64,000 bases of DNA, taken from positions 29,052,391 to 29,116,390 of the forward strand of contig CM032126.1 in NCBI GenBank assembly GCA_018894105.1, written 5' to 3'. The notes beneath the pieces are model-generated. The model did not search any database, was not told where the DNA came from, and saw nothing but the letters and a program-made list of their open reading frames with translations. The translations under genes were made by a program, and so were the position numbers. Source of the DNA: Jacaranda mimosifolia (taxonomy: Eukaryota > Streptophyta > Magnoliopsida > Lamiales > Bignoniaceae). Shown in pieces: positions 24,295 to 37,544 of this stretch (the first letter of the stretch is position 1; every line of letters starts with the position of its first letter).

Positions 24295-24530
24295 TTGTTA
24301 TATCTCTTCCAAATATGTTTGGACAAATGACCAGTCAATTATCTTATCTTTTATTCTCTTCAAAATGGCAAGTTACCTTTTTGAATTATTTCCTTGTACG
24401 TATCAATATTTTATGGCAAGTGACTGTTGGAATCACAGTAGGAAAGTTAGCTGTCAGACAGAAAAGGAAAATGATAGATTACAAGCTCGGCTATCAAAGG
24501 GAACTCTGATGTAGCAACCTATTTAAGTGA
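24295..24530 (+). repeat. Truncated 3' LTR of the copia element
   Basis: It matches the first 236 bp or so of the 5' LTR (TGTTATATCTCTTCC .. CTATTTAAGTGAGAA) and then diverges at about 24530. The rest of the LTR is missing, so no target duplication can be tested. Confidence 0.85.
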
Positions 24531-27344
24531 GAAATCCTTCAACGTTAAAAATAGAATGAGATATCTGTATGGTACAACTGTCTGGTTATTTCAATTATCT
24601 ATACCTATCTATATATATAATCCTCTAGTAGATGCAAAAAGCTTGTATGAGCTCAAAACCGCATTTTATCTTCTACAGCCACAAGCTTAAGTCCTTGACT
24701 TTAATGCCAGTCATCATACAGTCAGTTTGCTCACTCTGAAGATTATCATGGTCCCGGGCATTTCAACATTTCTTAAGGTAAACTCGTAAAGTATCAGAAA
24801 CTTTGACTATTCCCACCATTAGACTTCCAACCATCCCATAATGTTGAATTTTCGTTTTGCAACAAATTATTATCATGGTAATCAAATATTAAAACTGAAT
24901 GTTCCTTTTTCTTTATGAAATATCCATAAACAAGGGTGGTGCCTATCCAAAAATAATGAATCACTCTCAAAAAGGTACTCTTGAAATAAATGATTTGACT
25001 AGCTAATGTACCAAGCGTAAACAGAATGTCATATTATATACATATATTGAGTCTAGCCCACAAATTCTGGATAATTATACAATTTTCGGGAGTGGTATCT
25101 ATTTTTCATTCGTCCTTCTATTTTATCCAGGGCCTGTTTCAGCCAAAAACCATTCTCCTACAACCAAGTAGGGGTACTCCATGCCTCTTCACAGGCAAAT
25201 CCACCATTGAACAATATAGTTTTACCAATTCCTCATCCATGTTTTTTTTATTTTATTGAAATGCATAGTAAAATTGCATGCTCTTCAGTAAATCTAGATC
25301 GTAATTGATGATGCCAGGTGACTTGGCAAACCATATTGACCTTTGAAAGTCTCATATGAAAGTAATATATACTTTTGTTCAGCAAAATTCAGGCCCAAAC
25401 TCCCTTCATTATCAGTCAGGCATTTCTCTTTCACAAGCTTCACAGAAACGTAATCCTAGTTCACATGAGTAGAAATTGTATGACCTTAATTACTAGTCAA
25501 AAAATCAATAAAATATTCAAAATAAACTATAATTGCTTGCAATTGTTACAAGTGACCAAGAATTCCACATGCAAGAAACATATGTTTTGTGTGCTAAAGT
25601 ACATAAAATAAGGTTAAACCTTGTGAATATTTATGTTGGTCAAGAGCATCTCACCTAATCTCAATCTTGAAAAGATCCTTTAAGAATCCTCAATGGCGCT
25701 CTCCTTTCCCATTTAACTCACTAAGAGCCCTTTCTATCATTTTAAAAGTAAAACAAAACATCAACACCATGCTTAGAAACAATTTCAACACATAATTATG
25801 CTTGTCTCTTTATAATTGAAAAATAAATAAATCAAGAGACTCTAAAATAGATAACAATATTGAAAGGAGTTAAATAATGAAGGTGTCTAATTAAATAGAT
25901 ATGATCGTTTGTCTTGACGGCAAGATTGGATTGTTAGAAATATAGTAATTTTTCTATTTATTTTGAAAGGGCAAATTATATATGTTCAATTAAATGATCA
26001 AAGGCAATTTTATCACTTAAGGTTAGCCAATTATAAATTTTATAAAATTTGTATTCCAGATTTAGATTTTTAAAAATTTGAGGGGAGGACTTTGCCCTTA
26101 GACCACCCATGAGGCTACATCCCTGCAAAGGCTAGCATATGCCATTGAGAATATATATATATATATATATATGGTGATAGAATAAATGTATCCCAGACAA
26201 GGAGGGGGGCTAAGTATTTTATAATATGATCCGATGACCAAATTAACGTGACATAAGACATGCATTAACTGGCCATGCATTAAAATCTGAAAATCCAGAA
26301 GCATTCACAATTGGAGAAACTGGAATATAAATAAAGAAAAACAACTATTTTTCTAATAAACAGCATACGCAAAAGACTTAAACACCAAAAATATTTCTGA
26401 CATGCACATTAAATCAAACATGATTCTCCACAAACACAAACAAAAGCACATGCTGTGTGTGTGCGTGTGTGTAGTGTTAACAGAAAGAAATATGTGTGGC
26501 TACCGCATATCATAGTATGAAACAAGTTAACTCTTGAGAATGTACTTTAAAAGTCGCATGGATAGAGAGTGCTGGCAGAGAGCAAGTCAGGCTTTCACTA
26601 TCTTGTTATGTAATTCCACCACTCGTGGAAAGCAAAACCATAAACTGCTATATGCATAACTAGTCTCAGAGGGTAGAACTTAAGAAAACTACATAAGAGA
26701 TCTAAGGTTGAATAATTACAAGTATGGTATTTTACGATGGTATAAATAGATGCCAGTAAATGCGATTGTTGAACATACATATATATATATATATATATGC
26801 TCATTAAGATGTGTTTTTATAACGAAATATGCTATTATTTTGCAAAATACCTGATAAAGCCATCATGGTTTTGAAGAAGAACCAAAGAAATGATAGAAGG
26901 ATTTCAGTTTCGCCTAGTTATTTGAAGGAGGCAACTCAGTAGTTCTGAAAGTCATTCTTCTAGTTTAACTTCTACACGGTTACAAGTATTTAAGCAATAT
27001 ACAATCTTACTGTTGTTCGCAGGATTTCATGCCAACATGCAGTAATCCAAAGCAATAAAAATTGCAAGTTCAGATTATCAATAATAAATCAGATAATCAC
27101 AAGTCAATACGTGCGTTTATATCCAGAAGAAATTCAAATAAAGCATGTGGTATAAGAATTAATCATGCGTTGCAAGAATTTAAACATATAGCATGCGATA
27201 TCAGTTTTCCATACAAACAGCATGTGTGATAAAAATAAATATCCAATTCAAAGCAAATCAGAATTTTAGTTAAATAATCAAATACGAGTCCAGGAAAAGC
27301 CAAATTCATAAATTAACCAAGACAATACAATCAATAGAACATGC
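24531..27344. other. Intergenic sequence with possible minus-strand exon remnants
   Basis: This is mostly AT-rich with no convincing gene. Two short minus-strand stretches look protein-like. One at 24714-24775 reads ..EMPGTMIIFRVSKLTV then stop. The other at about 25674-25741 reads MIERALSELNGKGE.. then frame breaks, loosely like the start of an H1/HMGA-type winged-helix domain. Neither can be joined to a gene. (AT)n runs occur at 26151-26172 and about 26779-26798. Confidence 0.35.
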
Positions 27345-28377
27345 TGTTAGATAGATCTAATGTAGATACAGAATTTTAACAGTAAACTTATCTCAAATTC
27401 TGTATCGTAACAGAATTAATAGGGCGACCAAATCACAGAGAAATTCTGTTTGCCTTGAAGAAACGAGCGCCCCGACTCACCAGTGCAACGGGTACAGCGC
27501 GGCTCCTCCCAGGATGAGATGATCCAGAACGATCAGGTGCACTCCTTCACGTTCACCTCGAACAGCACTCAGTAGCCAGAATTCGAATATGATAGCCAAA
27601 ATTTCGGAACGTATAAGTGTATATGTATATAAATATACTAGGCCGAATATGGGAGCACAAGAAAATAAATATGAGGAAGCTGGACTATCAGTGGGAGAGA
27701 AGAGAAGAACACAAGCAGAAGAGGCTGCTTTGTATTTGGTGTGTATAGAAGGCTGCCGAGAGCCTCTATTTATAGGGAAGGATTAGGTCTTGCGGAAGGC
27801 CATGGGCCGACGGCCAAGCCCAGCTTTAATTAGGGTTTGACGGCCAGACCTAGGGTTTGACGGCTGCTTAAAAGAAGATTAGGGTTTGACTGAGTAAAAC
27901 CCTAATCCTCATCCGCCAGTCAGCCCTAAAAATCCGGCCCTATCTCCCCTAAAATCTCGGCTGATCTCCAACAGGCAGACTCGGTCAGGCCTCTATCCGA
28001 TCAAGCCAACGGTTAGGTTAAGTTTGAATTTTGAATTTAATTTTTAATTTAAAATTCAAAATTCCAATTGAATTTCGTCCAAAAAGTTAAGACTGAGACT
28101 GAGACATTCGCCCTAACGCCCGCGCCCGCGACCCGGACCCGGATCCGGAGCCGGAGCCGGGCTGGGCGGGCGGCGGCGGCGCTCGTGTGGTCCACTTTTA
28201 TGAACCCCTTAAAGAACACTTTATCAAGCATTCTTACTTGAGCTCAATATAAACTACACCACACATGTTTACAAAACCAATGTGGGACAAGTGAAGGGTT
28301 AAAGACCCTTCAACTCCTCCACTTGGTTTATAGGTCACAAGAGGGTCTCCTTTCTCATAAGCTTACAATGTGGGACA
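27345..28377 (-). mobile_element. Probable solo LTR or LTR fragment, minus strand
   Basis: Read on the minus strand it starts TGTCCCACATTG and ends ATCTATCTAACA. It contains a strong TATA box (CCTATAAATAGAGGC, 27762-27776), a C-rich leader and a GC-rich block (ACCTGATCGTTCTGG .. CTGGTGAGTCGGGGCGC at 27465-27545), and a very GC-rich stretch at 28115-28190. This is LTR-like promoter and leader organisation. No coding region or partner LTR is next to it and no 5-bp duplication was found, so the ends are tentative. Confidence 0.45.
27762..27776 (-). promoter_or_regulatory. TATA box of the minus-strand LTR
   Basis: The reverse complement reads CCTATAAATAGAGGC, a near-consensus plant TATA box. About 30-40 nt downstream is a pyrimidine-rich CTTCTATACACACC, a plausible start region. 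Confidence 0.6.
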
Positions 28378-28904
28378 ACTCAATTTATGATACTTAACCT
28401 TTTTCCCTTCCTCTATTTCACCAAAATCACAACTTTAATTATCTAATGGATTCCAACCATAATTGGCATCCATCCACTTAATAATTAACCATGTAATGTG
28501 CCAATTACAACAATTACATCCATAATTCCAAAAGAAGTTTCACTTCAACCTTCCTTCCAAATAGTGTACGATATTAACCTAGAGTAATAGGATAGCCACC
28601 CCCTCTTTATACACATACAAATATATATACATATGCTAATTTTTTTTGCATTTTTTCACCATTTGGTTTAATGAATGCCAGCCATGATATCTTATGAGCT
28701 CATATTTGTACACTACATTGTAATTAGTTCTCCTTGTTTAGCAACATTGTTTCATAAAGCAGAATCAAGGATATGGCCGCATTAAACTATAATTTGTTTC
28801 AGAACAAGAGCACTTTATAGTTACATGAAAAATAATAAAATCTATAATTTCACACAGTATAAAATTCGAGAGTACTAGTATCATATACCAGCATACAATA
28901 CTGC
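28378..28904. other. AT-rich intergenic sequence
   Basis: No gene was recognised between the LTR-like segment and the pol fragment. Confidence 0.35.
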
Positions 28905-30775
28905 ATCCTTTTTTCACCGTCTAAATTAGCAATATCACTCAAAGGTACGGGCGTCAAATCCAAAACAATCAAAGGATTAAAACTATATACAATCTCAAAA
29001 GTTGAAAAGTCTGTTGAAGAATGTATTGACCCTATTATAAGCAAATTCAATACAAGGCAAACAATCCTCCTAAGTTTTCAAATTCTTTCCTAAAACAACA
29101 CACAATCAAGTACCCAAAGTTCTATTTGCCACTTCAATTTGTTCATCAGTTTGTGGATGACAAGTAGTAGAATACAAAAGTTTAGTACATAACTTACCCA
29201 ACAAAACCTTCCAAAAATAGCTCAAGAACTTAGCATCCGTATCAGAAATAATAGATTTAGGAACATCATATAATCTCACAACTTATCTAAAGAACAAATC
29301 AACAATGTTAGTGGTATCATTAGTCTTATCACAAGCAATAAAGTGTGCCATCTTGCTAAATCCACCAACCACAACAAAGATACAATCTCTACCCTTCCTA
29401 GTTCTAGGCATACCGAGCACAAAATCCATAGAAATATCAACCTAAGGTGCAGTAGGAATATGTAAGGGTGTATACAATCCATGAGGCATAAACTTAGATT
29501 CAGCCTGTTTACATGCAATACATTTAGAAAACACTTTCTCAACATCTTTTCTCATACCATGCCAATAGAAATGCTCGCTCAAAATATCCAAAGTTTTATG
29601 CACACCGAAATGACCCTCAATCCACCACTATGTGATTCCCTTATAACCAGCAACTCACGCACAGAACATGCAGGCACACAAATTCTATTGCCATGAAACA
29701 TAAAACCTTCATGCCTATAGAATTTATTCAATGCACCACACTCACATGCAATATACAAATCAGCAAAGTTAACATTAGTTACATACATATTTTTAAATTG
29801 CTCAATTCCTAACAACTTAGATGTAAGTGTAGTGATTCAAGCCTTTCCCTGCTTCTAACAAATCACATATGGAAAAGCCTCAACAAATTCTACCCACTTA
29901 GCATGCCTTTTATTCAATTTCCCTTGGCCCTTTAAATGCTTCAAAGATTCATGATCACTATATATAATAAATTCTTTAGAAAGCAAGTAATTTTGCCAAA
30001 CATACAATACACAAACCAAGGCATATAATTCCTTATCATAAGTGGAATATCTAAGCTCAGCACCACTCAACTTTTCACTAAAGTATGCAATGGGATGTTT
30101 TCTTCCATTAGAACAGCACCAATCACAATCCCATATGCATCACACTCAATCTCAAAAGTCTTATTAAAATCATGTAAAACAAGAATAAGAGCATAACACA
30201 ATTTATCTTTCAATGTATTAAATGCATGTTCTTGTTCCTTTCCCTATCTAAACATAACTTCTTTCTTAATCTTCTCAGTTAATAGAGCAGCTATAGTAGA
30301 AAATTTATGCACAAACCTCTTATAAAAGCCAGCTAATCCATGAAAACTCCTAACTTTACTAACTATCTTAGGCATTGGCCATTATTGAATACCCTTCACC
30401 TTCTCCTCATCTACCTCAATGCCATGTGTATTCACAACAAACCCAAGAAATACAAGTCTATCAATGCAAAACATACATTTTTTGAGGTTTGTGTACAATC
30501 TTTCCTTCCTAAGAACAGTCAAAACAACCTTAACATGCATTATATGATCATCTAAGCATTTATTGTATATCAAGATATCATCAAAATAAACAACAACAAA
30601 TTTACCTAGAAAATCACGCAATACATGGTTTATCAATCTCATGAAAGTACTAGGTGCATCAGTCAAACCAAATGGCATAACCAACCATTCACATAAGCTA
30701 TATTTGTTTTTAAATGCAATTTTTCGCTCTTCCCCAAGTTTCATCTTGGATAGTCTGCTCACAGATCTCCATCGC
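28905..30775 (-). pseudogene. Ty3/gypsy chromovirus pol remnant (RT, RNase H, integrase)
   Basis: On the minus strand, from high to low coordinates: reverse transcriptase (30382-30770: WLVMPFGLTDAPSTFM and YFDDILIYNK active site), a connection/RNase H region (29855-30070: [32 protein letters not shown]), the integrase zinc finger (H..H..C-x2-C, about 29500-29660), the integrase core (about 29100-29440, with [21 protein letters not shown] and a QTDEQIEV segment) and a C-terminal piece (28905-29050: SIHSSTDFSTFEIVYSFNP). The RNase H wording fits CRM/Reina-like chromoviruses. Stops and frameshifts occur throughout and there is no gag, protease or LTR. Confidence 0.88.
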
Positions 30776-33131
30776 CTCAACGTCAACTACCTCAAAGACC
30801 TTGGCAAAACCCTTGAACTCCGTGACCATTTCCTTACAAGTGACATTTATGAAGATCTTCCCAGTAGAGAATCTATAAACTTCTCTCAACTCCTCACTCC
30901 TTTAGCATGCTTCAGCATCAAGCGCGCAATCTCCTACAGTAGCTTAGCTAGCTCTTCTTCCTAACTCTACTACTAAACCGCTTTAGTAGCCCCCTCTTTA
31001 GGGTAGGCCACCATCCTTGTAGCTCCCTCTACTCAAAGAAATATTGGCTCAAGTAAACTCCATTATTGCACTAAAAAATGCAGAGATAAAGAAGAATAAA
31101 AAATCTACACAACACTGTGAAGGAAAGAGAAGAAAATGAAAAATAAATCAAAGTAATGAGACAAATATTTACTCGAATAGTCACCACCAGCCGTCTCAGA
31201 TAATTGAAAAATGAGAATAACACCAACTTCCCTCTATGGTACTTGCTAGCTACACTTTGGATGTGGTTGACGCTGAAAGCTGCTTTATCTACTTCCTAAT
31301 GAGAATTGTGCCACAAGTTTGGTATGAATACCAATAGAAAAGTCCCTCACCCTTGTCAGCATTAAAAGTTTAAGTTACTTGCACAGAAGTGATCGCTCCA
31401 CGTGCATGCTTACCAGCGAACCTCTGGGAGGCACCAATTTAAACTCCTCAATGGCAGTACACAGCCGCACTGCCAGAAGTTGCAGAGGATGCACCTCATT
31501 AACCTGGGGGCCTTGAATGAATCCTAATGAGCAATGTCTCCCTGCGGCAATTCTTCAAAACATGCCTCTTGTACACTCCTCCCTCTATCCTTCTAATTGC
31601 GGAAACAACTTCACAAGTTTAAAAAAAATGCTTAAGTACTTTGGAGAATGCATAACGCCATTTGTAACCCTAAATGGTTTTCAAAGATAGAAACTTCATG
31701 AAGATAACATCTTATGCAGAATGCGGAACGAGACATGTCTCTACTCACTGCAATACATAAGCCTATGCATTTACATTTGATATACATGTAGTCCTGCATG
31801 ACTTTAAAATTGCTCCATATGTGGAACAGAGTCAACACAATTCCAAGTCCCAAAAAAAGAACCTACTCCCTACAAACATCGAATAATAATGGTTGAGGCT
31901 CAAAGTTAATAAAGTTTGCCCAAATAACTATCAAACAAAGCAGTCTTTATAGAAAAGCGAGAGTAACTGATGAGATCGTAGCCTTTGAAGGATCCCTCAA
32001 GCACGAAAAACTCAAAAGGAATTCTTTAAGTAGTCCACAAAGCGCGAACTCTTGGTGAGTATTCTCAACACTATTAACAATACGAAACTTAGTCCAAAGA
32101 AATTTTTTCTAGGTCCCTTGGTAACTTCACAAATACTTAGAAATGCTCATACAAACATACCGGAAAAAAAAAAAAAAAGGAATAGCTAGCTATCTTAAGA
32201 ACCCTTCCTAGTATAGAAGGTGACTTTACAAAATGTTTAAGTCCTCAGCTAAATGCATATTGTTATCTACAATTCTAGAAAAATTTAAAAGTAGAAAAAT
32301 TTCACATCAAAGACTAAGTTTTGTGCTGATATAGAGCCCAACGCAGGCACCCAGGTAGGTGCCCATTAGGTGCTCGACGCTGACACCCAGCAGAAGCCTG
32401 ACAATGGGCACCCAATGTTGAAATGCTCCCTTTGGCTCCCCTCTTCAAAAGTTAAGAGTCAACCTCGATCTCAACTTTAATTGAGTCCTCTTTCTCGATA
32501 TTTCAATCCTTGTGATTCCATTTAAAAATTCGACAAAGTCCTAAGAAAACAACAACTTAGAATTTCCCTAAGTCATCATACAATGTCAACATGAAATTTT
32601 TTTAAGTCTCCCTATTATGTTACACTATCTCTTGTCGTAAGAATGACATAGTACCACACCAAGAAAGCTTCTATAGGACACCCACGTGCTTCCTCGTGCA
32701 AGCATGAACACATCACTCTAAAGATGCTAACCCTAAAACTCATGCTATCATGCACCTCCCTGTCACATCACCTTTCTATTGGCGGCACCATGAAAAAATT
32801 TATTTAAGTCGCCAAATGACTGCGGCACAAAACCTTCTTGAGCTAAACGTCTTATATGTGAAATTTATCTAAGTCCTTAGGAGAATGCTACATTAAACTT
32901 CTTCAAGTCTCCTAATACACGCTATTAATTCTACTCACAATTATTAATCAAACTAATTTTATTGATTAACATAAAACAAAAATCAAAACAAAAATTTATG
33001 TTATATTTTCTATATGAAAATAAAATTTCCTACCAAAAATAGAGGGTTTGATGATACTGCTAAAAATTGACTATAAGGATGATTTGGTAAATTGACTGAA
33101 AATAACATTAAACCTAAAATTAATTAATTGA
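30776..33131. other. Degenerate repeat-derived sequence, no gene recognised
   Basis: Composition is more balanced than the surroundings, with LTR-like passages such as GGCACCCAGGTAGGTGCCC at 32348-32366. It may be remains of a large gypsy LTR into which the CACTA element inserted, since the sequence after the CACTA element has LTR-like features. No ORF of note and no paired repeat within the window. Confidence 0.3.
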
Positions 33132-34563
33132 CACTACAAAAAAAGGGGGTATTAGTGACTGCAAAATGGGTCACTAAATATGCAAAAATCGTTCACTAAC
33201 AGCTCTAGCGACCGATCTGATCGGTCACAAAAGCCCTCGTCACTAATTTGTGTCGGTCACTAATTCGGTCAATAATTAGTGACCAATTGTTGAAAAAAAA
33301 TTGGAGTTGTAATTAGTCACTAATTATTTAAAAAAAATTGAAAAAAATTGTGTATGTTACTAGGCACTCACTAATTTGGTCACTGATTAGTGACCAACTA
33401 GTGACTGCGTATTTCAATCACTAATTTTAATGGGTCAAAAATTATATTGGACTTTGCTTCCTCTTGAATTCGAATTCAAGACCTTTGCTTTGTTCAAATA
33501 AGTAACTGATAACTACACTACATGCATTTTAATGCATTTGTCTCAACAATATAATATATATAACATTTACAAATTAAAAAGTAATTATAATATTCTTATG
33601 TATAAGTTACTATTATTTTGCATTTTAAAATTTAACAAAAATAGCAATTATTCATTTAATATTTATGTAATATTTATTCAATATAATAACGTACTATATT
33701 TATTATTTATAACTATTACTTTTAAATTTTAGGTATATTTTATCATAATATATTATAAACACATTAAAAAGTAGTATATACATACTAATATGTATAATAA
33801 TAAATAGTTTTTTTTGTTTTTTTATATAGTAAATAGTTTATAATAAGTACTAATATTTATTACTATTTATAGTAATAAATAGTTTACATACACACATATA
33901 TATATGGTAATATGTATATATGTTTATACATACAAATTAATATATAATATTATTAATTATATTATAAGTATTTATTTACTCATAATACATGTATAATATA
34001 TATATATATTATTGATACGTATATATTAATTAATTCTCATTTTTTCCTTTGTATAAGAATATTAATCTTGTTTATTTCTTTGTGTAGCTATATATACATT
34101 AATAAATTAATGTTCAATTATATGGATATTATATAGAAATATTTAGTGGTTATATATTTTTATATTTACGTATATTTTTATAGTTTTCATATATACATAT
34201 ATTATTATCAAATATATGTGTGTGTGTGTGTGTGTTTATAACAAACATAATATTTTATTACTTATATAGGTGTTACATAAATTGTATACTTTCATATTAC
34301 AAGAATACGCAAAAAATAAAATTTTATACTTGTAACTGTTTATTGATTGAAAAACATGGTCATTAATTGGTGATTGAATTAGTGATTGCTTTATTAGTGA
34401 CCAAACTCTTAGTTCGGTCACTAATTAGTGACCAAATTAGTGACCGCTTTTCGGTCACTAATTTTTTTAGAATATTATATTTAAATTGATCACTAATCAG
34501 TTATTAAACAGTCACTAATCGGTCACTAAAATTCAATTACTAAAACTTATTTTTTTTGTAGTG
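33132..34563. mobile_element. Non-autonomous CACTA (En/Spm) transposon
   Basis: It begins CACTACAAAAAAAGGGGG and ends ..TTTTTTTTGTAGTG, giving the inverted terminal CACTACAAAAAAA. It is flanked by identical TGA trinucleotides (33129-33131 and 34564-34566), the 3-bp target duplication of the family. Subterminal regions carry many direct and inverted copies of GGTCACTAATT/AATTAGTGACC (about 33165-33440 and 34370-34550), the presumed transposase binding sites. Its 1,432 bp has an AT-rich centre with no transposase ORF, so it would need an autonomous partner. Confidence 0.93.
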
Positions 34564-34566
34564 TGA

Positions 34567-35640
34567 ATAAAAGAGTCAAGAGCCAAAAAGACAAGTCAAG
34601 CCAAGCCAAGCCCGTAAAGAGGAGTAGAAAAACACTAATGGAACCAAGCCCATCAACACTAAAAAGTATAAATACCTAATCTTAGAGAGAACTTAAGGAG
34701 AAGAAATCATTAGCAAAAATTATCAAATACCTCATCCTCCATGATACTCCCGCTAACCAAGTTGGTCTGGCACCAATATGCCCCCAACAACACTACCAAT
34801 AAATGTTGTCCCCATTGAAGTAGAAGGGTCTTCTTCACCAAAGTTTTTCCAGTACGTTGACCCTGATCACTCTTGCGGCTTAGAGATAAGCCAGATAACT
34901 CAATTGGGGTGGGATCCCATGTTGAAGCTTCTACGCGCATGCCACCTCATGAAAACAAATGCTCCAAAGAAGAGAAGAAGGATAAGGCCAAGTCCAGTGG
35001 CAAAGATAAGACCAAAGTGAGCTCTAGCACTATCCACTTTTCCAAAGTGAGCTCTAGCACTATAACAGCCACTGTCAAGCACATCCACTTTTCCAACCTT
35101 TCTATTGATCCCCGCGCTTTAGCAAACGTGCACAGATATGGTCGTCTAAATTGACCTCTATGCATTCCAGCCTCAAGAAGATCTCGGCTGCATGCGTTGA
35201 TTCAGCTCCATTGGGTCCTTCTGCTTTTATGGGGGTTGTAGGCATGGATTCCTACGACTTAACAGTGTTGCTACTGAAGAAGATCAAGCCATTCTAACTG
35301 ATACTTTGCTGGAGAGACTAGAGGAATCAACGGCTTACAACCTCATGCAGGTCAGTAATTTTTCTAAAACTACGTATTTTACCCATTCTCTATTTAATAA
35401 CATTAAATCCTTTACCTTTAACAAATGATCGCTTTTACCCACCAACTCACACTTCATAGTGTTGTTTGGCATGAGCGGAACGCAAGCATGAAGTTGATCG
35501 TCAGTTGCGAGATGTAGAGGATGGCGTAGGGATAAGAGACTTCCAAGCTGGAAAACTCCAAATTGGAGAAGACCAATGACACGCTTGGCGCCCATGACGA
35601 AAATTACCCTTCAAGAAAAATCTTCAATTACCCAATTGAC
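34567..35640 (+). other. Possible gypsy LTR end and gag-like remnant
   Basis: AAGTATAAATACC at 34663-34675 resembles an LTR TATA box. A primer-site-like TCTGGCACCAATATGCCC follows at about 34768-34785. Short overlapping frames (34778-35020 and 34873-35154) are Lys/Ser-rich (KEEKKDKAKSSGKDKTK). A 30-bp direct repeat (CCAAAGTGAGCTCTAGCACTA) occurs at about 35013 and 35043. This may be the 5' part of a Tat-like element that holds the CACTA insertion, but no domain is firmly recognised. Confidence 0.3.
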
Positions 35641-37544
35641 ATTAGTAATATAGCTAACAAAATTAGATTAGAGTGCTTAATGTACCAAAATAAACTCTAA
35701 AATAGATATGAAATACCAAAAGATCCACGGACACATGCCTTTATCTCATGTGACTATACGAAACTTTGCGCTTCGTACAATCCAATATACCAAATACCAC
35801 CTAAAAGTGATATTCAAAAGGCACAAGCACAACCACTTATTACATTAATTTTATATATATTTACAAAATGCACATATAATAAGAATATATAAATATTTAG
35901 ATATATTCATATAATATCTAATTTCAGTTCAATTCAACTCATATTGACAATAAAATATATAATTATTCTTTCACATGTTATTTTTTTCAAATTTTTATTC
36001 TTCAAGTTAAGACTATATATAATAAGACATCTAAATCAGCTTACGCCACTGCCCTGTAAAATTTTAAGACAATTGATAAATATTATAATAGTACCTATAG
36101 TTTAGGATTTACTTCAATAATGAATAATTTTGGAACGTCAAATGTATTCTTTTATGTTTTATTGGTTTTAAGTTCTTAAACATTCTATTTCCCATTTTTG
36201 TTGGTGATTTTTTTTTTTTATTATAGAACTAGGAGAACACGATATAAGTATTCATGAATAGTTTTAAAGTTATGATGACCATGTTGATAACCATCTAATT
36301 TTATCTCTTTTTTTATTGGTATCTAATACTTTTATGAATTAGCAGTCGAAGCACACCATTCCCATGTGCATAAATATATTTTATCATATATAACATTATA
36401 ATTAATTGTAATGATAAAAAAAAAAAAAAAATCAAGTGTGCAAATAATATAGTTAAATATACAATAGTAAACCACATGAAATAACATGCAATATTAATTT
36501 TCAAACCAACCAAATTTTTATAGAATTGACAACAAAAAATTTCAAACAAAAGCAATTTAGAATGCAGAGTAATTCCAATAATAAATAAACGAAAACTATT
36601 TTTAAACTTAGAAAGAATATGCATCTAAACTTGTGTATTAGTCTTATATTTAGGACATGTAGATTTGAAATTAGTAACAACTACATCCCATTTTTTCAAT
36701 CTTGCTTTCTTTTTCGATATATGGAATAAAAATAAAACTTACATAATAGGATATTTAAATTTTAAAGAACACAGTATTGGAATATTCTTCACATAGAAAA
36801 TCGAAGAATCCATCCTAAATGTTGAGAATTTGAATGTGCCTTATCCAACTTTTCAATTCAATTACAATTATAATCATAATTTTGTTAAATGACAATATTA
36901 AATCTTGAGGGTGATTTCAAATATACAAAAATTGGTACGAGAACTACCAACTTTGAATTTGTTGCCATTTGTACCATTAATAATAGTTGATTATACACCA
37001 AATCTTTTTACCATTTAAATGTCTCCTAGAAGATCAAAGTAGAAAAAACAACAAAAATATTAAAATAACTTCTGTTTGTGAGAGTAAAAAGTCTTTCTTT
37101 TTATAATAATATAAATAAATATCTTGAAACAAGTTAATCATTTTTTTAAACAAAATTATGCATTTTTATCTATAAGTTTTTTAGTAAAGAAAAAGCAATC
37201 ATAATAACATCATTCTGTATTATACTGCATAATAGCAACATTAAGTTTTATTCTTCATCCCCATCCTTGGGGGGAAAAACACTAAGTTATATTCTTAGTT
37301 TCCGTGACATTATTATAATAATAACATTGAGGACAGGGATAAAATTTAAAGAAAAAACATAAAATTCAAAATGATTCAAAAAGCATAACTAATTTAAGTG
37401 AACCTGGCAGTTTGATCACCATATAATTGTAATTGGCCCAGGCCAGACATCCTAATGAATGCTCACTCACGCCAATATCGTCATGCATACAATAATGATA
37501 ATATCCTTAATTAACTAACCAACCAACCAACTGTTAGATTAATT
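35641..37544. other. AT-rich intergenic sequence downstream of the ZIFL gene
   Basis: No coding signal was seen. The part nearest 37544 (about 37380-37544) is probably the 3' UTR of the minus-strand ZIFL gene. A-rich runs occur at 36416-36430. Confidence 0.4.

Larger units (their letters stand above)
18635..24530 (+). mobile_element. Decayed Ty1/copia element, SIRE/Maximus type
   Basis: The 5' LTR is followed by a degenerate iMet-like primer site (TTGGCATTCGAGC near 19214), then gag, protease, integrase, reverse transcriptase and RNase H in copia order, a polypurine tract (AAAAAGGGGAAGA, ending 24294) and a truncated 3' LTR. The GGGGGAGA-rich region between RNase H and the 3' LTR is typical of SIRE elements. 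No envelope-like ORF was seen there. The reading frame is broken many times, so the element is dead. Confidence 0.88.

Noticed and set aside
28049..28231. Arg/Ala-rich minus-strand frame
   Set aside because: It is produced by the GC-rich simple-sequence-like stretch; no domain and no start context.
29276..29545. 89-codon Leu-rich minus-strand frame
   Set aside because: It is a shadow frame of the gypsy integrase; the integrase motifs are in the adjacent frame.
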